DNA from: Gemmatimonadota bacterium
Lineage (GTDB): Bacteria; Gemmatimonadota; Gemmatimonadetes; Longimicrobiales; Gaopeijiaceae
Direction: 5' to 3'
Assembly: GCA_016209885.1 (NCBI GenBank)
Contig: JACQVF010000104.1
Coordinates: forward strand, 1 to 41,880
DNA length: 41,880 nt
Positions 1-8,741 of the stretch are shown here, in pieces (position 1 is the first letter of the stretch; each line of letters begins with the position of its first letter). The notes under the pieces were generated by a model that saw nothing but the letters and a program-made list of their open reading frames with translations, did not search any database and was not told where the DNA came from. Both the position numbers and the translations under genes were made by a program.

Positions 1-853
1 CCACCGCCCCCACCGGGAAGCCACCACCGATGATCTTGCCCATGGTGGTCATATCCGGAATCACGCCGAACTCCTGCTGCGCACCTTCATAGCCGAGCCG
101 AAAGGTGATCACTTCGTCGAAGATGAGGAGAATCCCGTGCTCCGAAGTAAATCGCCTGAGCATCGAGAGAAATTCGCGTGTAGCCGGAATGAGCCCGACA
201 CGATTGGGCATCGGATCCACGATCACGGCCGCGAGCGTATCCGCGTGCTCGCTCAGGATTCGCTCCGCCGCGCTGACGTGATTGAACGGGATGACCGTCA
301 CAGCGCTCAATACCGCGTCCGGCGTCCCTTTCGAGTATCTGACCGCCCGGGGGTGATCGGCTTCGCCCCAGTCTTCCGGTGAAGCATCTAGACTGACTTC
401 CACGAAATCGTAGCTTCCGTGGTAAGCGCCCTCGCACTTCGCGATCCTTGGCCGGCCGCTGAAAGCTCGGGCAGCCTTGATCGCCATCATCACTGCTTCG
501 GAACCCGAATTGGTAAACCGCACCCGTTCCACCGACGGCACGCGGTCGCATAGCAGCTCTGCGAGCAGGATCTCCGATTCCGTGGGCAGCGGGAAGCAGG
601 TACCCAACTCGAGTTGTTCCCGCACTGCTGCCACGATTGCGGGGTGCGCGTGCCCGTGAACAAGCGAGGTATAGTTATTCAGAAAGTCGATCCGCTCGAT
701 GCCCTCGGCATCGATGATTTGGCAGCCATGGCCACGGACCGCGTAGAGCGGATATGGCGAGAGAAAAACCGTGGTCCGGGTGTTTCCGCCTGGCAGAACC
801 TTGCATGCCCGCTCGAACAGGCGTGCAGATGCAGAACTGGGATCAGGATACAT
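1..853 (-). CDS. Class III aminotransferase, glutamate-1-semialdehyde aminomutase-like (partial)
   Basis: PLP-dependent class III aminotransferase of the glutamate-1-semialdehyde 2,1-aminomutase type. Only the first 284 residues are present, because the C-terminal third lies beyond the left edge. Translation from the ATG at 853 shows the early motif LPGGNTR, the substrate/PLP segment FTNSGSEAVMMAIKAAR, the loop EGAYHGSYD, the cofactor aspartate in LLIFDEVITFR, and the Schiff-base lysine in TMGKIIGGGFPVGA near residue 272. It starts 24 nt after the CocE-like gene, probably in the same transcript. That company of secreted hydrolases makes an amino-group-moving catabolic enzyme more likely than haem-pathway HemL, but this is inference. 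The family is certain; the substrate is not. Confidence 0.9.
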   Translation of the reverse strand, partial: MYPDPSSASARLFERACKVLPGGNTRTTVFLSPYPLYAVRGHGCQIIDAEGIERIDFLNNYTSLVHGHAHPAIVAAVREQLELGTCFPLPTESEILLAELLCDRVPSVERVRFTNSGSEAVMMAIKAARAFSGRPRIAKCEGAYHGSYDFVEVSLDASPEDWGEADHPRAVRYSKGTPDAVLSAVTVIPFNHVSAAERILSEHADTLAAVIVDPMPNRVGLIPATREFLSMLRRFTSEHGILLIFDEVITFRLGYEGAQQEFGVIPDMTTMGKIIGGGFPVGAV

Positions 854-877
854 GAGTATCAGTGCTCCTCGGGTCTG

Positions 878-2812
878 CTACCGACGGGGGATGATGGGCA
901 ACTCGATGTAAGACGGATGCTCACGGTTTCGCTCAACTGTGAGGACCGGGTCACCGACTTCTGGAAGGCGCGAAAACGTGCCCTTGTCAGCACCTGCGAT
1001 CGCCACGCGCAGGCGATGGCCCTGGCGGACGAGCACGGACGTGGGGTGGAGCTCGAACGTGATCTCCGCGAGCTCTCCGGGAACCAAAGGCAGCGTGTCG
1101 TTTCGCTTGTAGGAGTGGTATGGCCCCAGCACGCGGTACGGCGGTGTTTCCTCGGATACTTTGCGGTGAATTGCCCGAAGGATTCCCTCGGTCACGTAGT
1201 ACACCGTGCCGTCCGGAGCTACATCTTCTAAATAGACAAAGAACGCACCGTCCTGGTGGGTGGACGTCAGGTACAGGGTAACCACCGGATGTCCGGTGAT
1301 CTCGAGGTCCGCTTCCAAAGGTGCACTGGTGTACGTGAGCAGTCGTTTGTCCTGCTCCGCACGATCTGCGTAGATCACGTCTCCTGATGTGCCCGGAGTG
1401 GCCCAACGATTTGACGTCCCGGTCGTAGCATCGAAGTCCACCTTGTACCTGTCAGCTCCAGATTGCGCGGCTGGAACTTCGTGACTTAGTCCATTGCTAG
1501 AGTGGAAATACCACCGATGGTGCCCGGTTCCCGGGATGGGCCATGCTGTGCTCGTCTTCCAACGCTCCTCCCCCATTGTATAGTAAATGAGGAATTTGCC
1601 TTCTTTGTTCTCGTTCGTCACGGAATCCTTGCCCCACAACCAGCCTTTCAAGAAACACAAATCTTCCAGGTGTTGCTGCTCCATCGGGGGGTCCGTGGGT
1701 GCTGCCGCAGGGCGATACTGACTCACATGGTGCAAGCCGGCGTGACTCCACGGCCCGACAAGGACCCGCTGTGGGTTTGAAAGAGTCATGAAGCGTCGTA
1801 GCACCCCGTTGGCCGTCCCTGCATCCATCCAACCACCCCACGATTGGATTGGGGTCCCGGACGACTCGACACGTTTGCTCCACGAGTGAATCCCCCAATC
1901 ATCCATGGACCATCCGCCCCAAGTGTCCGGACGATCGTCTTTGAAGACGATCTTCTCGAGCCCCGGCCCCACGTCAGGAACGTCACGGCGGCGCGCAATG
2001 GCCAGCGCCAACGTTCGGCCGTCCGGGTCTTCATCCACTGGACGAACGCCCCGAGCGGGCTCTCCGCTCGGGGCCCTGATGTTACGGTTCAAGTCCAAGT
2101 TTTTGACCCATACGCTCCAGGGCCGAGAGAAAATGATGTTCGGCACGCCACCGGGAAAGTACTCATCCGCATAGGGGTCGTAGTCGGGGAACCGCGAAAC
2201 CGCTGCTCTGAAGCTCGGATGGTTTCGCTCCACCATCCAGTCCACGGTGTTGGCGGTGTAGGACACGCCCCATCCCGCAACCCGCCCGTCCGACCAGGGT
2301 TGTTTCTGGATCCAATCCATCACGTCGCTGAAGTCCAACGTCTCGTCACGCGAGCGGTGATGAAGCCAGACACCGAACGAGGCACCCGTTCCCCGAACAT
2401 CGCCATTCACCACCGCATATCCGTGAGTGGCAAAGAAACGTACGATCTGGGCTGCACTCTCACCCGAACGCCAATAGCGCGTCATGGTGAGGACGGCCGG
2501 TACTCTGCCCTCCGGCGGCAACGGATCCGGCAACACGACGTCTAGCGCAATCCGAACGCCGTCCCGCATCGGTACGTATAGCGAGCGAACAGGGGTGGCC
2601 CCCAACGCTCCTTCAAACTGCTCCCCGCACGCAGCAAACGAATACGGAGCCTGGAGCGCACCAGCTGCGGCTATGAGACTCGCCTGAAACCAGACGCTGA
2701 GGGCGAGGCCAACAACAGCGGTGAATGCGGAGCGGTACCGCAGCCGACCACGGCGCCCTGAAGTCCGGATGATCACCGTTTCCCTCCCGATCGATTGAGT
2801 CGCCTTATGCAT
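878..2812 (-). CDS. CocE/NonD family secreted hydrolase (X-Pro dipeptidyl-peptidase-like)
   Basis: Alpha/beta-hydrolase of the CocE/NonD group, which hydrolyses esters or N-acyl/X-Pro peptide bonds. A positively charged N-terminus and a hydrophobic stretch (about residues 30-55) predict export. The hydrolase domain begins with VPMRDGVRIALDVVLP. The oxyanion/turn region NGDVRGTGAS and the nucleophile elbow GWGVSY (Ser near residue 184) follow. The C-terminal jelly-roll domain (X-Pro dipeptidyl-peptidase C-terminal type) contains LEITGHPVVTLYLTS and ends at LPIIPRR. Length (about 644 aa) is normal. The ATG at 2812 is chosen; a TTG five codons upstream is possible and neither has a clear Shine-Dalgarno. 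It lies between the D-aminoacylase-like and aminotransferase genes on the same strand. Confidence 0.9.
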   Translation of the reverse strand: MHKATQSIGRETVIIRTSGRRGRLRYRSAFTAVVGLALSVWFQASLIAAAGALQAPYSFAACGEQFEGALGATPVRSLYVPMRDGVRIALDVVLPDPLPPEGRVPAVLTMTRYWRSGESAAQIVRFFATHGYAVVNGDVRGTGASFGVWLHHRSRDETLDFSDVMDWIQKQPWSDGRVAGWGVSYTANTVDWMVERNHPSFRAAVSRFPDYDPYADEYFPGGVPNIIFSRPWSVWVKNLDLNRNIRAPSGEPARGVRPVDEDPDGRTLALAIARRRDVPDVGPGLEKIVFKDDRPDTWGGWSMDDWGIHSWSKRVESSGTPIQSWGGWMDAGTANGVLRRFMTLSNPQRVLVGPWSHAGLHHVSQYRPAAAPTDPPMEQQHLEDLCFLKGWLWGKDSVTNENKEGKFLIYYTMGEERWKTSTAWPIPGTGHHRWYFHSSNGLSHEVPAAQSGADRYKVDFDATTGTSNRWATPGTSGDVIYADRAEQDKRLLTYTSAPLEADLEITGHPVVTLYLTSTHQDGAFFVYLEDVAPDGTVYYVTEGILRAIHRKVSEETPPYRVLGPYHSYKRNDTLPLVPGELAEITFELHPTSVLVRQGHRLRVAIAGADKGTFSRLPEVGDPVLTVERNREHPSYIELPIIPRR

Positions 2813-2938
2813 CGTACGCGCATGCAAAACCTGTGGGTTCCGGAAATTCTGGCACCAGGGGTTTCGTGAGACGGTTCTGAGTTTTTCTCCTTTTTCTGGT
2901 GGTGCCGGGTGCGGTAGCTGAGTCCTCGGAGCTGAATA

Positions 2939-4639
2939 TCAATTGAATCCCGGCCCTCTGAGCGCGCGTCCGGGCTTGACGCCGGTTGGCCGTCCCGCGT
3001 TCACAACCTTCACGCCATTCACGAACACGTACTCGACGCCCACGGAAAGTTGATGGGGATCCTCGAACGTCGCGCGGTCCACGATAGTCCGCGGATTGAA
3101 GACCACGACGTCGGCAAACATGCCTTCCCGAAGAATCCCCCGATCCTGGATCGAGAGGCGAGCAGCCACGGCCGAGGTCATCTTCCGGACGGCATCCTCG
3201 AGAGGGACCACACCTTCCTCCCGTACGTACCTACCCAGGATCCTCGGATACGTCCCGTAGGCCCGGGGGTGTTCGAGTGTGGTCGCCTCATCCGGATCCC
3301 AACCGGCGGCGTCGGTACCGAACTTGATCCACGGCTGTTGGAGATTGGAACGCACGTTCTCGGGGCTCATGAGGAAGAGGACCATGCTCACCCTGGTCTC
3401 CGTGGAGAGAACGACCTCGATGGCCGCGTCCACCCAGTCCACGCTGAGTTCTCCCGCGATCTTCGAAAGGGTCTTGCCGATCCAGCGTCCGGCATCCGGT
3501 CCCTGAGCCGCGTCGATGTATACTCCCTCGGGGGTGGCGAGCTGGCCGAAGTTCTCCCAGTCGCTCTGCGGCCTCAGCACCTCGTCATGGATCCTCTTCC
3601 TCACCTCGGCCGAGCGGAGATTCTCCAAGAGCTTCCCGTCCGCGGATGCCCACGGCGGCAGGATGGCGGTGAACTGGGTGGACCCCGCCACGTACGGGTA
3701 CATGTTCGCCTGGACGTCCAAACCGGCCGCCCGGGCGGAATCGATCTTCTCGATGATCAGGGGGCCCTTCGACCAGTTTCGCCGACCCGCAGCCTTGAGG
3801 TGGAAGATCTCCACCGGGACGTTCGCACGCCGACCGATCTCGATCGCCTCGTCCACGGCTTCGAGAACTCGATCGCCTTCGGAGCGAATGTGCGAGATGT
3901 ACACCCCGCCGAGCGGTGCCATCGCCGCCGCGACCTCGACCAGTTCGTCGATGGTGAAGAACCCCTCGGGTGGGTAGACGAGTGCAGGGGCGATCCCGAA
4001 GGCCCCATCCTCCATGGCCCACCTCGTGATCGCCTTCATGCTGTCCAGCTCGGCCGCGGTCGCTGGCCGCTCGGCCTCTCCCATCGCGTACACCCGAATC
4101 GTCCGCCCACCGAGGAAGGAGCCGACGTTCGGGGAGATCCCACGCTCTTCCATTGCGCGAAGCCAGGCGTCGAACCCGTGCCGCCCCGCGAACTCCGGTC
4201 TGGAGCCGCGTCGAGAACCCTCCAGGAAACGCCGCGTCTTCTCGTTCGTCGGCGCGTATGTCCAGCCCTCTCCGAGGATCTCCGTGGTGACCCCCTGAGT
4301 GATCTTGCTCACCGATCGCCCGTCGCCGCTGAGAAACCGGCCTCCGGACTGGCTTTGGATATCGATGAATCCGGGGGCCACGACCAGGCCCCGGGCGTCG
4401 ATCCGCTCCTGGGCGCGTGCCTCCGCCAGCACTCCAGGCGGAGCGATCCTTACGATCCGGTCACCGCCTATCGCCAGATCGCCGTAGTACCACGGGTTCC
4501 CCGTTCCATCGACGAGCTGCCCACCCTCGATGACAACATCGTAGGATTCGTCTCGTGCTCGTTCTTCGGAGAGAGACCTCGGACAACCGCTCATCAGCGC
4601 GGCGACGCAGGACAACCCGAGGGCTAAGGCGCGTTTCAT
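2939..4639 (-). CDS. N-acyl-D-amino-acid deacylase-like amidohydrolase, lipoprotein
   Basis: Amidohydrolase-superfamily member of the D-aminoacylase type (566 aa), predicted to remove N-acyl groups from D-amino acids outside the cytoplasm. The ATG at 4639 is chosen because it gives a lipoprotein signal (MKRALALG..., lipobox MSGC, Cys19). The ORF can extend to 4687, but the extra residues look unlike a signal. Family landmarks are GFIDI at 91, ITQGVTTE, VYISHIRSE and VEIFHLKAAG (two metal-ligand histidines), FGTDAAG (the catalytic aspartate) and HPRAYGTYPRILG. The usual HxH after GFID reads QSQ (Gln95, Gln97), and the Cys-containing loop reads GEG. The gene follows the ECF sigma gene by about 76 nt. 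Confidence 0.88.
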   Translation of the reverse strand: MKRALALGLSCVAALMSGCPRSLSEERARDESYDVVIEGGQLVDGTGNPWYYGDLAIGGDRIVRIAPPGVLAEARAQERIDARGLVVAPGFIDIQSQSGGRFLSGDGRSVSKITQGVTTEILGEGWTYAPTNEKTRRFLEGSRRGSRPEFAGRHGFDAWLRAMEERGISPNVGSFLGGRTIRVYAMGEAERPATAAELDSMKAITRWAMEDGAFGIAPALVYPPEGFFTIDELVEVAAAMAPLGGVYISHIRSEGDRVLEAVDEAIEIGRRANVPVEIFHLKAAGRRNWSKGPLIIEKIDSARAAGLDVQANMYPYVAGSTQFTAILPPWASADGKLLENLRSAEVRKRIHDEVLRPQSDWENFGQLATPEGVYIDAAQGPDAGRWIGKTLSKIAGELSVDWVDAAIEVVLSTETRVSMVLFLMSPENVRSNLQQPWIKFGTDAAGWDPDEATTLEHPRAYGTYPRILGRYVREEGVVPLEDAVRKMTSAVAARLSIQDRGILREGMFADVVVFNPRTIVDRATFEDPHQLSVGVEYVFVNGVKVVNAGRPTGVKPGRALRGPGFN

Positions 4640-4715
4640 GGTTCGCAGGGGGTGGCCCAGGTGAATTGGGGCCGAGTCTTCACCCAAGGGGAAGCACCGG
4701 CCGTAGACCGCATGC

Positions 4716-5312
4716 TCAGGAGAGGAAGGGCTTCAGGGAGCGGCGGAGCTCGGCTAGAGCCGAGCTCATCTGATTCTTCACGGTGCGCAAGGTGATTCCC
4801 ATTGTTTCGGCTATCTCGCGGTGCGAGAGTCCGTGGAGGTACGCGAGGCTGAAGATCTCCTTCCGCCGGGGAGGTAGCGCATCAATCGCCTCCTCGATCG
4901 CGGCTGCAAGCTCGGCATGCTCGAGAGCCTGGATCGGGGTTGGGTGCCCGCCACGCCGCTCCTCCGCGGAGCGGAGGAACCACTGCTTCTCGATTCGCAC
5001 ACGGCGGTGACGGGCGTAGTTCAACGCTCGATGCCTGGCGATTCGATATAGTAGCGCACGGATCGACCCGGACGGGGTCAGTGCCTCTGCCCGCTGGAAG
5101 ACGTACAGAAAGGTATCCTGGGCCACGTCCTTGGCTGCCTCTCGATCTTCGATCAACTCCGCGACGTAGACCACGACTGGCGACCAGTACTCCTGGAGCA
5201 GCGTGTTGACGGCCGCCGAATCCCCGTTGACCACCCGCTCGAACAGGAGGGCATCCACCTTGTGCCTGTCCAGCGGAATCCCCTCCACTCGCTCCTGGAC
5301 GTGGCCGCTCAC
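4716..5312 (-). CDS. RNA polymerase sigma factor, ECF subfamily
   Basis: A 198-aa extracytoplasmic-function sigma-70 factor. Region 2 (about residues 22-95) includes EAAKDVAQDTFLYVFQ and ALLYRIARHRALNYAR, the -10 recognition helices. Region 4 (about 130-190) includes IDALPPRRKEIFSLAYLHGLSHREIAETMGI and the HTH end LRTVKNQMSSALAELRR. No anti-sigma gene is adjacent; the next gene in the same direction encodes the D-aminoacylase-like lipoprotein. The start is GTG at 5312 with AGGAGG 8 nt upstream. Within an operon of secreted hydrolases it may drive their expression or belong to the SigJ/ECF-SusC style, but the target cannot be read from the sequence. Confidence 0.93.
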   Translation of the reverse strand: MSGHVQERVEGIPLDRHKVDALLFERVVNGDSAAVNTLLQEYWSPVVVYVAELIEDREAAKDVAQDTFLYVFQRAEALTPSGSIRALLYRIARHRALNYARHRRVRIEKQWFLRSAEERRGGHPTPIQALEHAELAAAIEEAIDALPPRRKEIFSLAYLHGLSHREIAETMGITLRTVKNQMSSALAELRRSLKPFLS

Positions 5313-5661
5313 CGCCTGGACCTCCTGTTCCGTCTCAAGCGTGCCGGGGCTGCCTGAAGGTGTTCCACGTGGTCCGGTCTCAGGCCCCTATGCTTTGACC
5401 TCCGCGCCATGCCTAAGAGCACGTGACCCGCGGCAGGGTACCATTCTGCAGATTGGGGTGAGAAGACCGAGAGGGTGGGAAGCAACGCCGGCGGCGGAGC
5501 CAAGGTCTATCACTCGTGACCAACCACAGCCAGCCTCTCGTCCCCGATCAACCCCTTCCCACGCGGTACTCCCTGTTTCCATCTGCCCATCCGAGCATTT
5601 GAAGCGGAAAACCTTCGCGAGGGAAAACCGGGCCGCGCGGGCGTTAGCCCCGACCAGGAGT
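5313..5661. other. Intergenic region without recognised gene
   Basis: This 349-bp gap separates the sigma gene's 5' end from the stop codon of the DUF362 gene; both genes are on the minus strand. Short open frames here have no family look, no Shine-Dalgarno-linked start and no codon pattern like their neighbours. No convincing promoter hexamers, repeats or hairpin-plus-T-run terminator are visible by eye, although the promoter of the sigma gene must lie somewhere in the part nearest 5313. Confidence 0.5.
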
Positions 5662-6690
5662 CTAGGCCATCCAGCGCTCGATGGACTGGATCTCCTCCAC
5701 GCCCCTCGATCGCACCTCTACCTGCGACCGATCCGCGGCGCCGAGGCCAAGGGCGATTCCCTCGCGGATCTTCGGCTGGCCCCACGGGGAGATGTCTTGG
5801 ACCGCCGGCTCGGCGCCGTGGTGGCGCAGGACGGCGAGGCCGGTGACGTCGGCGGCGATGCGGTCGCGGGAGGCGATGACGAGGCGCGGCTCCACCAGAT
5901 CGCCGTCCGACGGCCCGCCCGTCACGAACGCCTTCGTGCCCTCCAGGATGTTGAGAGACGGCTGGATCGCCAGGCACATCTGCGCGATCATGGCCGCGAA
6001 GAACTCGTATCCCTGCTCGCGCCGCCGCCCGTGGTAGTAGCGGCGGCTCTCCGCGTCGATCACGCCGATGACGTTCTTCATGGACATCGTGAAGCGCGCG
6101 AGGCTGTGCGTTTTCACGCATGCCAGGTTGATCAGGTGATCGACCTCGGCGAGCAGCGCCGGCACGCGATAGCCTTCCGGCCAGTAGCGGGCTGCGGGCG
6201 GCCGGATCTGCCGGCGCGGCACATCGTCGAACGGCACCAGCTCGCCGCGGCCCTCGCGGACTGCCTGGTCGAGGCGGTTGCGGCGCACGTTGGCGAGCGT
6301 GTTCTGCACGTAGAAGGTCTGATCGCCCACGATCACCCGGCGGGGATCGCGCTCCCACACCATGTTGAGCAGGGCCACCAGCATCTCAGGGCTCGTGGTA
6401 GCCGGGTGCGGAACCGGGCTGCAGAAGTTGGGCTTGATGAGCACGGTCTGGCCGGGCCGGATGAACTCGAGCCCGGCGCCCAGCTCCACCGCGGTGCGCA
6501 GCGCCTCCTCCGTGGTGCGTCCGCGGGCGACGCCCACCACTGAAGCCGTGGATCGGGTGCCCTCGAAGCGCGGCCGCCAGCCGAGGGCGGAGAGACCCGC
6601 GAGCCCGCCGAGACCCGTGAGGACCTGTCGCCGCGAGATGGTGCGGGGCATCTTCTCGCCCCGTCCGTCGTGATCGGAGTCGCGAGTCAC
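5662..6690 (-). CDS. DUF362 domain protein with Tat signal
   Basis: Exported protein of the DUF362 family, of unknown reaction. A twin-arginine signal is visible: SRRQVLTG (Arg20-Arg21) followed by a glycine-rich hydrophobic core to about residue 34. The DUF362 domain follows, with VLIKPNFCSPVPHPATTSPEML, VIVGDQTF, LINLACVKTHSLARFTMSMKNVIGV and LNILEGTKAFVTGGP; the lone cysteines in KPNFC and NLACVKTH are typical. GTG at 6690 is preferred because of the purine-rich GGAGAGGGGGG just upstream; ATG at 6651 is an alternative that keeps the RR motif, and an upstream ATG at 6795 is unlikely. Tat export suggests a cofactor-bearing or prefolded protein. Confidence 0.85.
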   Translation of the reverse strand: MTRDSDHDGRGEKMPRTISRRQVLTGLGGLAGLSALGWRPRFEGTRSTASVVGVARGRTTEEALRTAVELGAGLEFIRPGQTVLIKPNFCSPVPHPATTSPEMLVALLNMVWERDPRRVIVGDQTFYVQNTLANVRRNRLDQAVREGRGELVPFDDVPRRQIRPPAARYWPEGYRVPALLAEVDHLINLACVKTHSLARFTMSMKNVIGVIDAESRRYYHGRRREQGYEFFAAMIAQMCLAIQPSLNILEGTKAFVTGGPSDGDLVEPRLVIASRDRIAADVTGLAVLRHHGAEPAVQDISPWGQPKIREGIALGLGAADRSQVEVRSRGVEEIQSIERWMA

Positions 6691-6967
6691 GGTCCCCCCT
6701 CTCCCCAGGGCCGAAACGGCCGGCGCAACCAACCGCACAATGGGACGCCTGCGCGAATGTAGGTCCCGCGCTGTGCGCGCTGCAACGTCGCTCACTTCCT
6801 CATAGCTTTCGCCGCGTATGCATGAGACCCGACGGCTGGTACTACTGTGTCATGAAAACGCTGCGAGTCCTTGTCGCACAACGCATTCCCCGCGAAAGCG
6901 CGTGCAGTTCGGATGCCTCGAGAGGCCATGTGCCGCAGCCGCCTTCGAGTCTTGTGACACCGTAGCA

Positions 6968-7498
6968 CTAGCCGCGTGGCCGGAACTTGTAGTAAGCGGC
7001 CGGCAGCGGGAGGAAATGTCGTCTGAGAGGGCTCTTGTCTTGGGGGTCCGGGCGCTTGACCGCCAACGCATAGCTCAGGCTCGCCTCCAGGCCCGCGTAG
7101 TGCTCGCTCCCAAGCTTCCAGTCGATGCCGGGGGCCAGGCGCGCGAGCGCGAGATAGCCGAAGTCATCGCCCGGGAAGGCCAGGATCGTCCAGAGCCCGG
7201 CGCCCACGTACGGGCGCGTCGGCCCGCTGCCCGAGTATCGCCGCGCCGTGACGGACAGGGTGATCACGTCGAAGCGGAAGGTGCCGAGGCTGAATTCCAC
7301 GGCGTTCGAGCCGTCGAGCACTTCCACCGCGAGCCCCAACCGGTGAGTGCCTCCGAGGGAGATGCCGACGCGGAGCCGCCCGGGCTCCTCGGGCGAGTCG
7401 GCCGGTGATGCCGGGGCCGCCCGGGCCGCCCGGGCCGCGAACTGGTGCCACGCCGCGAGGGCGAGCGCGAGCGACAGGAGGCGGACACGGACGCTCAT
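6968..7498 (-). CDS. Small exported protein, possible outer-membrane beta-barrel
   Basis: A 176-aa protein of no recognised family. The ATG at 7498 gives a clean signal peptide (MSVRVRLLSLALALAAW... ending near ARAAPA). The mature part alternates hydrophobic and polar residues, with glycine turns (RLRVGISLGGTHRLGLAVEV, FRFDVITLSVTARRY, PYVGAGLWTILAF, GLEASLSYALAV), as in small porin-like barrels. The open frame continues upstream to 7663 without a plausible start. It is separated from the DUF362 gene by about 280 bp and may be a single-gene unit. Function unknown. Confidence 0.65.
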   Translation of the reverse strand: MSVRVRLLSLALALAAWHQFAARAARAAPASPADSPEEPGRLRVGISLGGTHRLGLAVEVLDGSNAVEFSLGTFRFDVITLSVTARRYSGSGPTRPYVGAGLWTILAFPGDDFGYLALARLAPGIDWKLGSEHYAGLEASLSYALAVKRPDPQDKSPLRRHFLPLPAAYYKFRPRG

Positions 7499-7748
7499 GA
7501 TCGGACGCCAACGTAGTTCTGGGAGCACCGTGGGGCCAGGGAGCGGTGGCCGGCGAGCTGGCCGCATTCCTGGCTTCACCGCTGCGACTGCGAGTCGCGA
7601 TTCGCGAGTCGGGATCTGGTCCTCGCCCGGCGGCGCCCGGCCTCGAGATCCACCAAGATCCACCAGCGAGGCCGTGGACGACTCGGCCCCGGGCGCGTAG
7701 CTTGGTTGTTACCAGCCACCTGGATTCCCCGCTCCATGGAGGAGGCCC

Positions 7749-8267
7749 ATGAGTTCCGCGTCCACGTCCCTGCTCGAGGAGGCGCTCCAGGCCTGGGGTT
7801 ACGCCCGCGATGGCGTGGTCGACGAGGTGCAGAATCTGCCGGCCGATCGGTTCGAGTTCCGGCCGACCCCGGCGAACCGCAGCGTCGCCGAGCTAGTCCA
7901 GCACATCGTCGAGTCGGGCTATCTCATGGTGGGCGAGCTCACGAACCCCAAGGGCGACTTCCGCAGGAAATCGTACGATAAGCTCATCGCGGAGCACGCG
8001 CCCCAGGAGGTCTACACGACGACCGCGAAGCGGGAGCTGGTGAAGCTGCTCAAGGCCTCATACGCGGAGGGTGTGAAGCGCTTCCGCGAGGGCGGCGAGC
8101 TGCTCCTCCTCCAGTTCATCCGGCAGTTCAACGGGGTCCCCGCCACGCGTCTGACCTGGATGCACCACGGGATCGGTCACGAAGAGTATCATCGAGGCCA
8201 GCTCGCGCTGTACGCGCGGCTCCTCGGACGGGTACCGGCACTCACCAAGATGATCATGGGGGGCTGA
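7749..8267 (+). CDS. DinB-like (DinB/YfiT fold) protein
   Basis: A 172-aa four-helix-bundle protein of the DinB superfamily, a fold used by metal-dependent thiol transferases and damage-induced proteins. Metal-site candidates are His52 (VQHIVESGY) and the C-terminal HHGIGHEEYHRGQL (His140, His144 and His148). The start is secured by GGAGGAGGCCC directly before the ATG. The stop codon overlaps the start of the cupin gene by one base (TGATG), implying translational coupling. The substrate is unknown; other superfamily members use bacillithiol, mycothiol or glutathione. Confidence 0.88.
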   Translation: MSSASTSLLEEALQAWGYARDGVVDEVQNLPADRFEFRPTPANRSVAELVQHIVESGYLMVGELTNPKGDFRRKSYDKLIAEHAPQEVYTTTAKRELVKLLKASYAEGVKRFREGGELLLLQFIRQFNGVPATRLTWMHHGIGHEEYHRGQLALYARLLGRVPALTKMIMGG

Positions 8268-8704
8268 TGCGCGCGACGACGCTTGGTTGCCTGATGGCAT
8301 CCCTCCTGGCTGCGTCCGGTGCCGCTGCCCAGGAGGTGAAGGCGCCCACCCCGGGGGTGCGCGAGCGCCTCCTGCTCGAGAACGAGTACGTCCGGGTCGC
8401 GGAGATCCTGTACGACCCGCTCGCGCAGGGGCCCCGGCACACGCACGACTACGCCCGCGTCGCCTACGTGGTGGACGGCGGTACGCTCGAGCTCACTGCG
8501 GCGGACGGCACGGTCACGCGCCTCGATCTCACCGCGGGCCAGACCGTGTGGCGTCCGGCGGAGACGCACTCGGTGCGCAACGCGGGGCGCAGCAGCGTGC
8601 GCCTTGTGGAGCTGGAGGTGAAGGCCACGGGCGCCCCTCGGGACCCGCGGGAGCGTGAGGCTCTGCCGCGCGGGCCGGCTGCGCCTGCGAGCGGTACGCC
8701 GTAG
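8267..8704 (+). CDS. Exported cupin-domain protein
   Basis: A 145-aa protein with a signal peptide (MRATTLGCLMASLLAASGAAAQ, cleavage after AAA) followed by one cupin barrel. Cupin motif 1 is visible as GPRHTHDYARVAYVVDGG, with two histidines and an acidic neighbour. Motif 2 is partly degenerate around PAETHSVRNAGRSSVRLVELEV, where one His remains. It is coupled to the DinB gene by a TGATG overlap. The C-terminus overlaps the upstream extension of the next open frame, but the real start of that gene is probably downstream. A small periplasmic metal-binding or sensing role is likely; no reaction can be named. Confidence 0.83.
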   Translation: MRATTLGCLMASLLAASGAAAQEVKAPTPGVRERLLLENEYVRVAEILYDPLAQGPRHTHDYARVAYVVDGGTLELTAADGTVTRLDLTAGQTVWRPAETHSVRNAGRSSVRLVELEVKATGAPRDPREREALPRGPAAPASGTP

Positions 8705-8741
8705 CCCTGAGCGCTGGCGGCTCGCGCACCGGAGGACCGCG

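Noticed and set aside
3050-4627. 525-aa open frame on the plus strand
   Set aside because: Antisense of the D-aminoacylase-like gene, whose motifs are clear.
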